Of a stretch of 64,000 bases of DNA, positions 7,818 through 16,633 are shown piece by piece. The notes beneath the pieces are model-generated. The model ran no database searches. It had not been told where the DNA came from and was given only the letters and a program-made list of their open reading frames with translations. A program made the position numbers and the translations under genes. This stretch comes from Vibrio syngnathi. GTDB taxonomy: Bacteria > Pseudomonadota > Gammaproteobacteria > Enterobacterales > Vibrionaceae. Position 1 is the stretch's first letter. Every line of letters starts with the position of its first letter. The stretch is taken from positions 806,001 through 870,000 of the forward strand of contig NZ_CP017917.1 in NCBI RefSeq assembly GCF_002119525.1. The letters run 5' to 3'.

Positions 7818-9956
7818 ATGTATAAGCAATCCCTACTCTCTGCTTCAATCGTTTTAGCGCTTTCATCAACATCAGCCTTTGCTGAAGATTATGCCCTATT
7901 TGACGAGGTTGTTGTATCAGCAACGCGTACCGAACAAAACAAAGAAGACGTTTCAAGCTCAATTGAATCTGTATCTGCAAAAGATATAGATAATCAAATG
8001 TCTAGCGACATAAAGCAAGCTCTTCAATACACGCCAGGAGTAGAAGCTCAAGGCGGTGGGCGTTTTGGTATTTCAGGCTTTAACATCCGCGGTGTTGAAG
8101 GTGATCGCGTTAAACTTATGGTTGATGGAGTTCAACAACCTACGCCATATAACCCTGGCGCATCAGAGCAGCGTAAATATTCCAATGCAATCGAAGTCGA
8201 TACATTAAGCGTTATAGAGGTGAATAAAGGCCCCGCTTCTACGCTTTATGGTTCAGATGCCATTGGTGGTGCAGTACTGCTAAGAACTAAAAATCCAGAG
8301 GATATGCTTAGAACTGACGGGGATGAAAACCGTTTTGGCATCAAATCTACTTATACATCAGCAGATGAACAGTTCAAGAACACACTTTCTTGGGCGATGC
8401 GTAAAGATAAGTTAGAAACGATCGTTATGGCGACTTACGCTCAAGGCCACGAGACACAGACTCACTCATCAGGAAGCGAAGTTGAAGGTCCAGATCGTGG
8501 TGCAGAGAACCCGGCAGATACGGAATTAAGTAATATATTAGCGAAAGCAATCTACAATGTATCAGATTCAAATAAGGTTGGTATTACGGTTGAGCATTAC
8601 CAACGTCAATATGATGAAGATGAGCTAAACTACAATGGCTATCAGCTTATGCCAGGCTTTGTATATACTGATAATTACAACAAAGACACCAACAAACGTT
8701 TTCGTGCAACATTGGAACAACAGCTTAAGCTAAGCTCTTCAATTGCCGACTCTTTAGACTGGTCTCTAAGTTACCAAGACTCAAGCACTCTGAACAAAAA
8801 CTACGATACAACTCGCTTCAACGGGCGTCGACTTCGTGAACGTGATTCTTCTGATGTAAACATGCAAGTTGATACACAGCTTTCTAAGCTAGTGAATATT
8901 GATGGTGCTGATCATGAGTTTACGTATGGTTTCACATATCTCCAAAATGACTTCGAGCTAGAAAACTACGACCATAAGTTTGACCGAGGCACTGTGGCAC
9001 CGGGTAGCACTGGTATCCCTGATGCAAAAATCACGCAATGGGGTGTATTTGTTCAAGACCAAGCATTTTTCATGGAAGATAAGTTGATTGTAACTGGTGG
9101 CCTTCGTTATGACTCATTTGTTGCTGACCCATCAACAGATGAAGGTTACAAGACTCAGTATGAGAAGAATAAAGATGACGCCATCACAGCTAAGTTAGGT
9201 TCAGTTTACCACATCAATGACAACCTATCGGTATTTGGTCAAGTTGGACAAGGGTTTAAAGCACCTTCAGTTTACGACCTCTACTACTTCTATACTCGAG
9301 GTGCGATCATTGAAGCCAACCCTAACTTGAAAGCCGAAAGAAGTATCTCTTACGAACTTGGCCTTCGTGGCAATAATGAACATGCTCGCTTTGAACTAAG
9401 CACTTTCTACACAGATTACTCAGATTTCATTAACCAGACGAAAACGGGCAAACAAGGCGGTAAAGATGTATACACCAAAGAGAACTTAGATAAGGTAACT
9501 ATCTATGGTGCAGAGCTCTCGTCAACGATTAATCTTGACACCCTGTTAGACGCACCATTTGGTACCTACACTCGTTTAGCGGTCGCTTATGCTGATGGTG
9601 AAGATAAATCTACGGGTAAATCCATTGATTCTGTAGCACCACTAACGGGTACGCTAGGTCTTGGCATCGAACGAGATACATTCGGTTCTGCTTTAAATGT
9701 TAAGATGGTTGCCGCGAAAGATGAGTGGAACTCTGATGACAACGTAAACGTGGCTGGATACACCGTTGTTGATTTGACAGCTTATTACCGCCCTGTCACG
9801 GATTTAACCTTGCGAGCGGGTCTATTCAACGCATTAGACAAAAAATATTGGTTGTACAATGACATGTCAGGCCGCGGGCACGATTCTAAGTTCAACACCG
9901 ATATCAAGTCTCAACCGGGTCGTAACTGGGGTATATCTGCAAACTACGAATTCTAA
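7818..9956 (+). CDS. hutA: TonB-dependent haem/haemoglobin receptor, HutA type
   Basis: A 712-residue outer-membrane receptor for haem uptake. The signal peptide ends at SAFA (~residue 22). A TonB box DEVVVSA follows (~28-34), then the plug domain (~40-150; FNIRGVEGDRVKLMVDGV and KGPASTLYGSDAIGGAV) and a long 22-strand-type barrel ending in Phe. The FKAPSVYDLYY...NPNLKAERS segment corresponds to the FRAP/NPNL region that marks haem receptors. An AAGGTAA ribosome-binding site precedes the ATG. A Fur-like box upstream predicts induction at low iron. It is a single gene, with no hut transport genes beside it. Assignment to the haem subfamily is good; the exact ligand (haem, haemoglobin) is inferred. 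Confidence 0.92.
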   Translation: MYKQSLLSASIVLALSSTSAFAEDYALFDEVVVSATRTEQNKEDVSSSIESVSAKDIDNQMSSDIKQALQYTPGVEAQGGGRFGISGFNIRGVEGDRVKLMVDGVQQPTPYNPGASEQRKYSNAIEVDTLSVIEVNKGPASTLYGSDAIGGAVLLRTKNPEDMLRTDGDENRFGIKSTYTSADEQFKNTLSWAMRKDKLETIVMATYAQGHETQTHSSGSEVEGPDRGAENPADTELSNILAKAIYNVSDSNKVGITVEHYQRQYDEDELNYNGYQLMPGFVYTDNYNKDTNKRFRATLEQQLKLSSSIADSLDWSLSYQDSSTLNKNYDTTRFNGRRLRERDSSDVNMQVDTQLSKLVNIDGADHEFTYGFTYLQNDFELENYDHKFDRGTVAPGSTGIPDAKITQWGVFVQDQAFFMEDKLIVTGGLRYDSFVADPSTDEGYKTQYEKNKDDAITAKLGSVYHINDNLSVFGQVGQGFKAPSVYDLYYFYTRGAIIEANPNLKAERSISYELGLRGNNEHARFELSTFYTDYSDFINQTKTGKQGGKDVYTKENLDKVTIYGAELSSTINLDTLLDAPFGTYTRLAVAYADGEDKSTGKSIDSVAPLTGTLGLGIERDTFGSALNVKMVAAKDEWNSDDNVNVAGYTVVDLTAYYRPVTDLTLRAGLFNALDKKYWLYNDMSGRGHDSKFNTDIKSQPGRNWGISANYEF

Positions 9957-10065
9957 CTGGTTAGAGATCTAGTTCGTTGTAGAGCTAAGTTTATTGAAGA
10001 CCTAGATTATTAAGGATCTAGGTCTATCCAGAATAAAGCCATATAAAAATACGGTAGAAACTAAA

Positions 10066-10090
10066 AAGCCAGCTTATTATAAGCTGACTT
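10066..10090. terminator. bidirectional terminator between hutA and small membrane peptide
   Basis: A 12-bp stem with one mismatch (AAGCCAGCTTAT pairing with AAGCTGACTT and flank) is bordered by T-rich sequence on the plus strand and an A-run upstream. It lies between the ends of the convergent hutA gene and the 24-residue reading frame. Confidence 0.65.
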
Positions 10091-10134
10091 TTGTTATTTC
10101 ACTAAAAGTTGTATCAAAAAGGGGTAAAGTGAAA

Positions 10135-10209
10135 TTATTTCTCTGCCATTTCTTTCTTAACCATTACTGCAGCAGCAATGATGAAAGTGATGATTAGGCC
10201 TAGTTCCAT
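10135..10209 (-). CDS. 24-residue membrane peptide (unannotated small protein)
   Basis: A short reading frame encodes 24 residues. A single hydrophobic segment (GLIITFIIAAAVMV) is followed by a Lys/Glu-rich tail, the shape of a one-pass inner-membrane small protein with the basic tail inside. A good ribosome-binding site (TTGGAG, then 6 nt before the ATG) supports translation. It has its own space between the galE terminator upstream and a hairpin downstream, which favours a real gene over chance. It is convergent with hutA. I do not recognise a family, and function is unknown. Confidence 0.6.
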   Translation of the reverse strand: MELGLIITFIIAAAVMVKKEMAEK

Positions 10210-10323
10210 GATTAACTCCAAAGAAAATTAACATTAAACATATAATTCGCGAGCATGATAACAACAACCGATACAGAATGATACTTTTTAACCACCAAAT
10301 CACTTTTTATTCGATTTAGATCA

Positions 10324-10349
10324 AAAAAGATGCCCGAAAGCATCTTTTT
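10324..10349 (-). terminator. intrinsic terminator of galE
   Basis: The GATGC / GCATC stem, extended by A-T pairs on both sides, has a 6-nt loop and T-runs on both strands. It lies 30 bp beyond the galE stop. Confidence 0.8.
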
Positions 10350-10378
10350 GTACGTTAACCATTCAGGGAAGCAATCAA

Positions 10379-11392
10379 TCAGCCAGGGAAACCATCAGGG
10401 TTTGTTGACTGCCAGCGCCATGTGTCTTCAGTCATTTCAGCCAGTGTGCGTGTCGCATTCCACCCCAGTTCTTTCTGAGCTTTCGCTGGATCGGCCCAAC
10501 ACTCAGCGATATCACCCGGACGACGTTCAACAAGTTTGTAAGGAATCGCTTGACCGCTTGCTTGTTCGAAGGCTTTAACCATATCTAATACACTTGAACC
10601 GTTGCCAGTACCTAGGTTATAGACATGAAGACCGTCTTTACGCCCTACTTTCTCGAGTGCTGCGATGTGGCCATCAGACAGATCCATCACGTGGATGTAA
10701 TCACGAACACCAGTGCCATCTTTTGTTGGGTAATCGCTACCAAATACAGATAGGAATTCACGTCGACCTACTGCAACTTGAGATACAAATGGCATTAAGT
10801 TGTTTGGAATACCTTGTGGATCTTCACCGAGTTCACCACTTGGATGTGAACCTACTGGGTTGAAGTAACGCAACAGTGTAATGCTCCAATCTGGGTTAGC
10901 CTTTTGGAAGTCAGTTAAGCACTCTTCAACCATGAGCTTACTGCGACCGTAAGGGTTAGTCGCACTTGTTGGAAAATCTTCTGTGATAGGAACACTAGCA
11001 GGATCGCCATAAACCGTTGCTGAAGAGCTGAATACTAAGGTTGTTACACCAGCATCACGCATTGCATCGACAAGCACTAACGTACCGTTTACGTTGTTGT
11101 CATAGTATTCAAGAGGTTTAGCAACAGATTCGCCAACCGCTTTCAGGCCCGCAAAATGAATAACGGCTTCAATATTGTGTTGCTTCATGGTTTCAGTTAA
11201 AAGCGCTTTATCACGAATATCACCTTCAATGAAATCAGGACGAACGCCAGATACTTTTTCGATACGTTCTAAAACGCTTAGTTTACTGTTGTATAAGTTA
11301 TCGAAAAGCACAGGTGTCATACCTGCGTTTATCATCTGGATACTTGTGTGGCTACCGATGTAACCCATGCCACCTGTAACTAAAACATTCAT
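10379..11392 (-). CDS. galE: UDP-glucose 4-epimerase
   Basis: A 337-residue short-chain dehydrogenase-fold enzyme that interconverts UDP-glucose and UDP-galactose using bound NAD+. The NAD-binding motif VTGGMGYIGSHT is at the N-terminus, the catalytic Ser/Thr region SSSATVYGDP lies at ~123, and the YxxxK motif is NPYGRSKL (~148-155). Length is typical. It stands apart from galT/galK/galM, so it probably supplies UDP-galactose for surface polysaccharide rather than working in a Leloir operon. The start ATG is clear and a strong terminator follows. Confidence 0.97.
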   Translation of the reverse strand: MNVLVTGGMGYIGSHTSIQMINAGMTPVLFDNLYNSKLSVLERIEKVSGVRPDFIEGDIRDKALLTETMKQHNIEAVIHFAGLKAVGESVAKPLEYYDNNVNGTLVLVDAMRDAGVTTLVFSSSATVYGDPASVPITEDFPTSATNPYGRSKLMVEECLTDFQKANPDWSITLLRYFNPVGSHPSGELGEDPQGIPNNLMPFVSQVAVGRREFLSVFGSDYPTKDGTGVRDYIHVMDLSDGHIAALEKVGRKDGLHVYNLGTGNGSSVLDMVKAFEQASGQAIPYKLVERRPGDIAECWADPAKAQKELGWNATRTLAEMTEDTWRWQSTNPDGFPG

Positions 11393-11553
11393 GTTTAGCC
11401 GACCTTTTAATCAAAACACTTAAGCTAATGCTTATTATACAACAGCTTAAGGTAAGTCGACAAACTCTGAGGTGATAAACTTTCATTAGAGAATGAAAAC
11501 TGACCTTTTCCTATGTGTTTTACTTGGTGTTTTCCCTATCGCCAACCTTCAGA

Positions 11554-11593
11554 GCGACATCAATGTCGCCATATGATTCATCGCCCTATGATT
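11554..11593. repeat. palindrome plus tandem 13-bp repeat, possible operator
   Basis: GCGACATCAATGTCGC (11554-11569) is a perfect palindrome. It overlaps the first of two tandem copies of TCGCC(A/C)TATGATT at 11566-11578 and 11581-11593, a 15-bp period. Such symmetry and repetition in a divergent promoter region suggest a regulator-binding site. Confidence 0.4.
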
Positions 11594-11820
11594 GCTCCTT
11601 AAACTGGACCAAAAATAGATGGAAAGCTGTTTGTCGCTCGCTTCTTTTTCAATTATCTTTAACCATAGTTTCTATACGTTATTGATGAAAGGAAGCATTT
11701 TTCACAATCCATACTTTAGCGGGTTTGATACATGTAGTGACCTTATAGTGAATGCAGTTTTTGGTGTCGGAAATTTGAGTTAGGTCACTGTTTATTTATG
11801 GTATTTATAAGACCGTCATT

Positions 11821-11842
11821 ACTCAACTCAACTCAACTCAAC
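11821..11842 (+). repeat. 5-bp tandem repeat (ACTCA x4) before the pxpA ribosome-binding site
   Basis: Four perfect ACTCA units, followed by AC, lie directly before AAAGGA and the GTG start of pxpA. Slippage would change leader length, not reading frame. Confidence 0.8.
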
Positions 11843-11860
11843 GTAAAGGATTAGCACCAC

Positions 11861-12604
11861 GTGACAACGAAGATTTTGCTTAATTGCGACATGGGAGAAA
11901 GTTTCGGCAATTGGAAGATGGGCGATGATGAATCGGTCATGGAATGGGTCGATATGGCAAACATCGCTTGTGGCTTTCACGCGTCTGATCCGCACGTTAT
12001 GTCCCAAACCATAAAACTGGCGCAGCACTATCACACCCAAATCGGTGCTCACCCCGGTTATCAAGATTTAGTTGGGTTTGGTCGCCGTTCTATTCCTCAT
12101 ACTATGGACGAGATCAGTGAACTGGTGTGCTATCAAGTTGGTGCATTACAAGCGCTTTGCCGCTATCACCACACCTCTGTTGGCTATGTGAAACCTCATG
12201 GCGCCCTTTACAACGATATGATGGCGAACATTGATGTGTTTAATGCCGTTGCCCAAGCCGTCGCTGAATTTAACATCCCCTTAATGATCCTTTCTTCATC
12301 AGACAATCAGCAGTATTTAGATATTGCTGATGATCATGACCTGCCACTCTTGTTTGAAGCGTTTGCCGACCGAGCATACTTGAATAATGGGCAGTTATCG
12401 CCACGAACTCAAAAAGGCTCGGTTTACGTTAATCAGGACGACATCTACAACCAAGTCATGCAAATTATTAACTACGGTTCGGTCACGACCATTGAAGGTG
12501 AAAGACTGCCTATTGAAGCCGATACCATCTGTGTTCATGGTGATAATCCCCAATCCATCGCATTAATTAGAAAAATCAGACAAGACCTCAACGCTTTTAA
12601 TTAG
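11861..12604 (+). CDS. pxpA: 5-oxoprolinase subunit A
   Basis: A 247-residue LamB/YcsF-family protein. With PxpB and PxpC it forms the ATP-dependent prokaryotic 5-oxoprolinase that opens the ring of L-pyroglutamate to glutamate. The family start LNCDMGESFGNWKMGDD, the NIACGFHASDP motif, GAHPGYQDLVGFGRR and VKPHGALYND are all present. It starts at GTG behind AAAGGA. It is first of three collinear genes; pxpB begins 181 bp later, with no obvious terminator in the gap. Confidence 0.95.
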   Translation: MTTKILLNCDMGESFGNWKMGDDESVMEWVDMANIACGFHASDPHVMSQTIKLAQHYHTQIGAHPGYQDLVGFGRRSIPHTMDEISELVCYQVGALQALCRYHHTSVGYVKPHGALYNDMMANIDVFNAVAQAVAEFNIPLMILSSSDNQQYLDIADDHDLPLLFEAFADRAYLNNGQLSPRTQKGSVYVNQDDIYNQVMQIINYGSVTTIEGERLPIEADTICVHGDNPQSIALIRKIRQDLNAFN

Positions 12605-12785
12605 TCTGAAGCCTGCGATTTGTATCACGCATGGCCTAACCACTTGCCTTACGCGCACCTAACCAATTGCTCGTAAGGTCTAATTGCTTTGTATTGGCTT
12701 GGACACGGAAGTGAGACACGCCAAATAAGTAAACAAAAGGCAAGTAAGCTAGTAAAAGGCAAGCAAACAAAAGTATGGAAACGAA

Positions 12786-13553
12786 ATGACGACGAATCAA
12801 ATTGAATTCAATATAGCGCCAGTCGCGGAATGCAGCGTTTTGGTCACCTTGACGCTATCGCCTTCAAATAGTCAATCTAACAGCGAATATGCGCAGTACA
12901 TGGCTCATCTTTCCAATGCCATTCGCCAAAACTTGGCATCTATATTGATGAATGTGACACCGGCTTACCACACCATTCTGGTTGACTACTTACCTTATCG
13001 AATTTCCGAAAAGCAACTCATCGAACAACTCAACACCTTATTGAGTCATGCTATTTCGTCCTTATCTAGTGTTAGTTACACTCGTGACACTATCGACCTT
13101 CCCGCTTATTACTCACCAGAAACGGCTCTCGACTTAGGCCGATATCAAGCAAAAGGCATCTCGCTAGATGAGATCATTCAACATCACACCTCACAAACAT
13201 ACAGCGTCAGTGCGATTGGATTTACGCCTGGCTTTGCGTTTATGTCTGACGTGGTCAATGAGCTTGCTTTGCCTCGTCATTCAACCCCACGCTTAAGTGT
13301 ACCGAAAGGCAGTATCGCCATCGCTGATACGAAAACAGCGGTGTACCCTTCGGACTCACCGGGCGGTTGGAATATTATTGGCAATTGTCCGCTTCCATTG
13401 TTCGATCACAGCCAATTGAAGAACGCTGATACCACGCAAACGCCGCTGTCTCTGCTTAATGTCGGTGACAGTGTGCGTTTCAAAGCGATATCAAAACAAG
13501 AATTTGAGGAACTTAGGTTTATGGAGATGAGTGGAGGTGTCACTAATGGCTAA
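12786..13553 (+). CDS. pxpB: 5-oxoprolinase subunit B (KipI family)
   Basis: A 255-residue protein of the KipI/AHS1 family, which carries part of the oxoproline-activating and ATP-binding apparatus. Motifs seen are FTPGFAFMSDV, LPRHSTPRLSVPKGSIAIAD and YPSDSPGGWNIIGN, all characteristic. The start ATG follows GGAAACGAA. The end overlaps pxpC by 8 bp when the better pxpC start is used, which indicates translational coupling. The older name KipI (kinase inhibitor) comes from the Bacillus homologue; the oxoprolinase role is the established one for complete pxpABC sets. Confidence 0.94.
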   Translation: MTTNQIEFNIAPVAECSVLVTLTLSPSNSQSNSEYAQYMAHLSNAIRQNLASILMNVTPAYHTILVDYLPYRISEKQLIEQLNTLLSHAISSLSSVSYTRDTIDLPAYYSPETALDLGRYQAKGISLDEIIQHHTSQTYSVSAIGFTPGFAFMSDVVNELALPRHSTPRLSVPKGSIAIADTKTAVYPSDSPGGWNIIGNCPLPLFDHSQLKNADTTQTPLSLLNVGDSVRFKAISKQEFEELRFMEMSGGVTNG

Positions 13554-14496
13554 GACAAAAGCTAAACCAACGCTGACAGTCATTAAGCCCGGCCCGTTGA
13601 GCTTGATTCAAGACTTCGGACGATTTGGTGTCGCTCACCTCGGGTTGACACAAGGCGGTCCTGTTGATGATTACTCATATAGCTGGGCCAATCACCTGCT
13701 CGGAAACCCAGTCAACCAAGCGGCGTTGGAAATCACGCTTGGGCAATGTGCGTTACGAATCGATTTTGATTGTGAGATGGCATTATGTGGTGGCGATTTA
13801 CAAGCGAAGCTCGATGGCAAACCACAGTCTAACTGGGGTACTTTTCAAGCTTTCGCAGGGCAAGTTCTCTCATTTGGTTTACCTAAAAATGGTCTAAGGG
13901 CGTATTTAGCCGTTAAGGGTGGCTTCGATGTACCATCAACTCTTGATAGCTGTTCTACGGTGACTCGTGAAAAGATTGGTGGATTAACGCAAGATGGAGA
14001 GCCATGCCAGCAAGGGCAACAAATTGCGTTTACCCAACATAAACTCTCTCACCCGTTTAAAGCGTTGAGTGTCACCTTCCGATACACGCCTGATTACAAT
14101 CTACCAGTGAACTTACGAGTGATTGAAGGCTATCAAAGCGAGCTGTTCTCAGAGTCAGCAAAAGCGACTTTGTATAACGCAAAGTATCACGTTGACCAAA
14201 ATTCAAATCGCATGGGTTATCGACTGAGTGGTGAATCGGTTGATTCACCTGATATTTCGCTATTGTCAGAAGGTATTGCCTTAGGTGCGATTCAAATCCC
14301 CCAAGATGGGCGACCTATCGTGTTGCTTAATGACAGACAAACTATTGGTGGCTATCCAAAGGTTGGATGTGTCGCCAGAATCGATTTACCGCGCTTAGCA
14401 CAAGCCAAACCTGGGCATGCAGTCTCGTTTAGTAAAGGCGATCGCTTAGGATTACAAGAAGTGTGGTGCCAATGGGCTCAGTTTTTCGGCTATTGA
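13546..14496 (+). CDS. pxpC: 5-oxoprolinase subunit C (KipA/AHS2 family)
   Basis: A 316-residue biotin-dependent-carboxylase-like (AHS2) protein, the partner of PxpB. Motifs are PGPLSLIQDFGRFGVAHLGLTQ near the N-terminus, LGNPVNQAALEITLG, then DQNSNRMGYRLSGES and GAIQIPQDGRPIVLLNDRQTIGGYPKVG near the C-terminus. I chose the ATG at 13546 because a perfect GGAGGTG lies 6 nt before it; the in-frame GTG at 13531 has nothing comparable. The start sits inside the end of pxpB. A strong terminator follows, so pxpABC is a closed operon. Confidence 0.95.
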   Translation: MAKTKAKPTLTVIKPGPLSLIQDFGRFGVAHLGLTQGGPVDDYSYSWANHLLGNPVNQAALEITLGQCALRIDFDCEMALCGGDLQAKLDGKPQSNWGTFQAFAGQVLSFGLPKNGLRAYLAVKGGFDVPSTLDSCSTVTREKIGGLTQDGEPCQQGQQIAFTQHKLSHPFKALSVTFRYTPDYNLPVNLRVIEGYQSELFSESAKATLYNAKYHVDQNSNRMGYRLSGESVDSPDISLLSEGIALGAIQIPQDGRPIVLLNDRQTIGGYPKVGCVARIDLPRLAQAKPGHAVSFSKGDRLGLQEVWCQWAQFFGY

Positions 14497-14564
14497 TACG
14501 CCCCTGTAGATAGAATCCACTTTAATACCAATCGTAGTAAATAACTGGTCACCCTAGCTTGTTA

Positions 14565-14603
14565 AAAATCCAACTTACTGTTTGCAGTAAGTTGGATTTT
14601 TTT
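14565..14603 (+). terminator. strong intrinsic terminator of pxpABC
   Basis: A 16-bp perfect stem (AAAATCCAACTTACTG / CAGTAAGTTGGATTTT) with a TTTG loop continues into a T-run. The A-run on the other side may let it also serve the convergent oxidoreductase gene. Confidence 0.92.
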
Positions 14604-14646
14604 GTTACGCCATCATGATTTAGACGCTAGGTGAATCAGCGCAACT

Positions 14647-16101
14647 TTAAGCGTGATCTTGGCCTGATACCTTTGCAAGTGCTTCTGGGTATCCACGTTC
14701 TTGTGTCAAATCTATCGCTCTATTTTCAATATCACTTGGATTAAGTGACATTGTCACTGAGTGCGTATCTTCAACCGATACCGGCTCTGCCACATCAAAC
14801 CAATGCTCAGCGACCTTTTGTGCAGCCTCTAGGGTTGAAGAAGCTTTCACTACTTCAAGTCGAGCATAGCGATCACCACAGAACGAAACGTCTGAAGCTC
14901 TTAAGCTCGGATCGGTTCCCGGAATCTGTTGTGCACCAAACAAAGGCTTGCCACCTACCAATGCAGAGCTGAAACTTGGGATGAACTGAGACATATGCGT
15001 TATCGCTGCGCGAGTTCTTAGTTCAAGCTGCTCTTCACTCCAACCTGATACGATTTTCTTAAGAAGCTTAGAAGGCAGTTGAGGCTGTGATGAATCTGTT
15101 GATGAAGAAACAAGCCCACCCTCAAACAGAGTAATCCCTTCTGTCATGCCGTGAAGTTGGAACACACCATCAGCGTACGGCGTTAATTGGGCCATACCTT
15201 GTGGTGTGCCTCTTGGGCCATGGAAGATAACCTCAGGCCACTCTTCCTTACATTCTTGTGAATACGGCCACTGCGTAACGTATGCGGCTTTGAACTCAAC
15301 CAGTCTTTGTTGTTTAGAGCCGACAAAGTCATCCACGATGCCCGTTTCAAAGCCACTTGCATTAATCAAGTAGTCGGTCGTTAGGTGACAGCTTTGGTTT
15401 TCGGCATCGGTATAAGTCAAAGACCAGCCTTGCTCTAACGATTCAACAGATTGCAATCGGCTGTTGGTTAACACGGTACAATTAGACTGTTGCCCCAAAG
15501 AGAGTTGAGCGGTTGCAGAAAGTCGAAATACACTCCAGCCATACTCTTGAACCATAGCAACAGGATACTTAAGGGTTTCTAGATCCGTATGTTTAGCGAA
15601 AGGAATACACCAATCATCAAGCGATGTTGGTTTTAGAGGCTGTGTTTGGGTGGCAAGTGTTAATAACTCTTCTTTGCTGTACAGCTTGTAATACTCTTCC
15701 GGCTTACCAAGCACTTGGTTACTTTTATCTTGATTAACAAGTTCAGCATAAGCGTCCTTGATTATCTTTAGACGCGGAAGTAGATCCAACGGCTCTCCAC
15801 CATCACTGTGTGGAACAGCGATAACTGTCGGACGAATATTGATCGTGTGGGGAAACAAGCGGACGGTATCAATTGACTGCGTGAGCAACTGAAGACACTG
15901 CTCTACAGAAATATCTCGATACAAATTGCCGCCAGCGTGCAGGTGGCAAATTGGTGGACCATTAACCAAACTCGGCCCTTTTTCCAAGATAGTAACCTTA
16001 AAACCCAACTCACTAAAGTGAATCGCGCTTGTTGTTCCGGCAATACCACCACCAACAATGGCAATAGAAGGCTGATTTGTATCCGTTTTGTTGTGGTTCA
16101 T
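14647..16101 (-). CDS. FAD-dependent oxidoreductase (DAO-like fold)
   Basis: About 484 residues from the chosen start. An FAD-binding Rossmann motif opens the fold (IAIVGGGIAGTTSAIHFSELG, then VTILEKG). Later segments are YLINASGFETGIVDDF and a C-terminal LFGAQQIPGTDPSLRASDVSFCGDRY. The reading frame extends 45 codons further upstream to 16236. I place the start at the ATG at 16101, just before the Rossmann fold, though no strong ribosome-binding site marks either position. It is monocistronic and convergent with pxpABC. The substrate is unknown; glycine/amino-acid oxidase-like chemistry is only a fold-level guess. Confidence 0.8.
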   Translation of the reverse strand: MNHNKTDTNQPSIAIVGGGIAGTTSAIHFSELGFKVTILEKGPSLVNGPPICHLHAGGNLYRDISVEQCLQLLTQSIDTVRLFPHTINIRPTVIAVPHSDGGEPLDLLPRLKIIKDAYAELVNQDKSNQVLGKPEEYYKLYSKEELLTLATQTQPLKPTSLDDWCIPFAKHTDLETLKYPVAMVQEYGWSVFRLSATAQLSLGQQSNCTVLTNSRLQSVESLEQGWSLTYTDAENQSCHLTTDYLINASGFETGIVDDFVGSKQQRLVEFKAAYVTQWPYSQECKEEWPEVIFHGPRGTPQGMAQLTPYADGVFQLHGMTEGITLFEGGLVSSSTDSSQPQLPSKLLKKIVSGWSEEQLELRTRAAITHMSQFIPSFSSALVGGKPLFGAQQIPGTDPSLRASDVSFCGDRYARLEVVKASSTLEAAQKVAEHWFDVAEPVSVEDTHSVTMSLNPSDIENRAIDLTQERGYPEALAKVSGQDHA

Positions 16102-16348
16102 CGTGTTCTGTAGAATAAGATTAACTGCCGCTATTCTACTTTTGTTCTGCGATGAATTAAAACACATTTTTATCAAGGTCTTAGTTAAGTGGGATTTAAT
16201 ATCTATGTAAAAAACATAAATAATCTCTTGACTCAATAACTCCAGATAGAGTTTTAAAGGTTATTATAACCGTCACATTTGTCCTAAGTGACGCCACATA
16301 AAGGCTGCCTCAGTACTCTTAAAACATAGAGGTTAACTTATCCCTAAA

Positions 16349-16373
16349 GTTATCCACCGTTTTTGTGGATAAC
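16349..16373. promoter_or_regulatory. inverted pair of DnaA-box-like sequences
   Basis: GTTATCCAC and GTGGATAAC form a perfect 9-bp dyad with a 7-nt spacer. The right arm, read on the minus strand, is an exact DnaA box (TTATCCACA); the left arm matches 8 of 9. A nearby GTTGATAACG adds a weaker half. It could be a DnaA-titration or regulatory site, or simply a hairpin. Confidence 0.45.
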
Positions 16374-16534
16374 TGTTGATAACGTTCTTGCTAAGTTGCG
16401 CAAACCCTTTGTTTACAGGGACTAACCGCTGTTCATTAAATCGGCATTGTTGCGGGGTTAGTTTTAAAAAATGCTGAAAAGAGTGGAGAATAAGGCGCGA
16501 TATTCGTTACTTGTGCTACGCATTGGTCAAATAA

Positions 16535-16606
16535 AAAACGGTCTAAAGCGACGCCTTATAAATAGTGCATAACTCAATATAAATAATGTCACTTTTAGAC
16601 CGTTTT
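16535..16606. repeat. 13-bp perfect inverted repeat downstream of ABC permease
   Basis: AAAACGGTCTAAA (16535-16547) and TTTAGACCGTTTT (16594-16606) are separated by 46 bp. It lies just beyond the stop of the permease gene, so it may act as that gene's long-stem terminator or as part of an RNA. Confidence 0.55.
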
Positions 16607-16633
16607 AAGCATTTGGTTAGATCTCGCTAGCGA

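Larger units (their letters stand above)
11393..11860. other. 468-bp gene-free region between galE and pxpA
   Basis: This divergent intergenic region holds the promoters of galE and pxpA. I see a 16-bp palindrome, a tandem pair of 13-bp repeats and a 5-bp repeat run (listed separately), but no convincing reading frame or RNA gene. Confidence 0.7.
16102..16633. other. gene-free region between oxidoreductase and ABC permease
   Basis: About 530 bp with no convincing gene. It contains several dyads: CGTCAC/GTGACG at 16271-16293, a DnaA-box-like pair at 16349-16373, ATAAGGCG/CGCCTTAT at 16490-16559 and a 13-bp inverted repeat at 16535-16606. Confidence 0.65.

Noticed and set aside
12605-12785. 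Repeated AAAGGCAAG-type words between pxpA and pxpB as a repeat element
   Set aside because: Short, imperfect and low-complexity; consistent with A-rich spacer drift.
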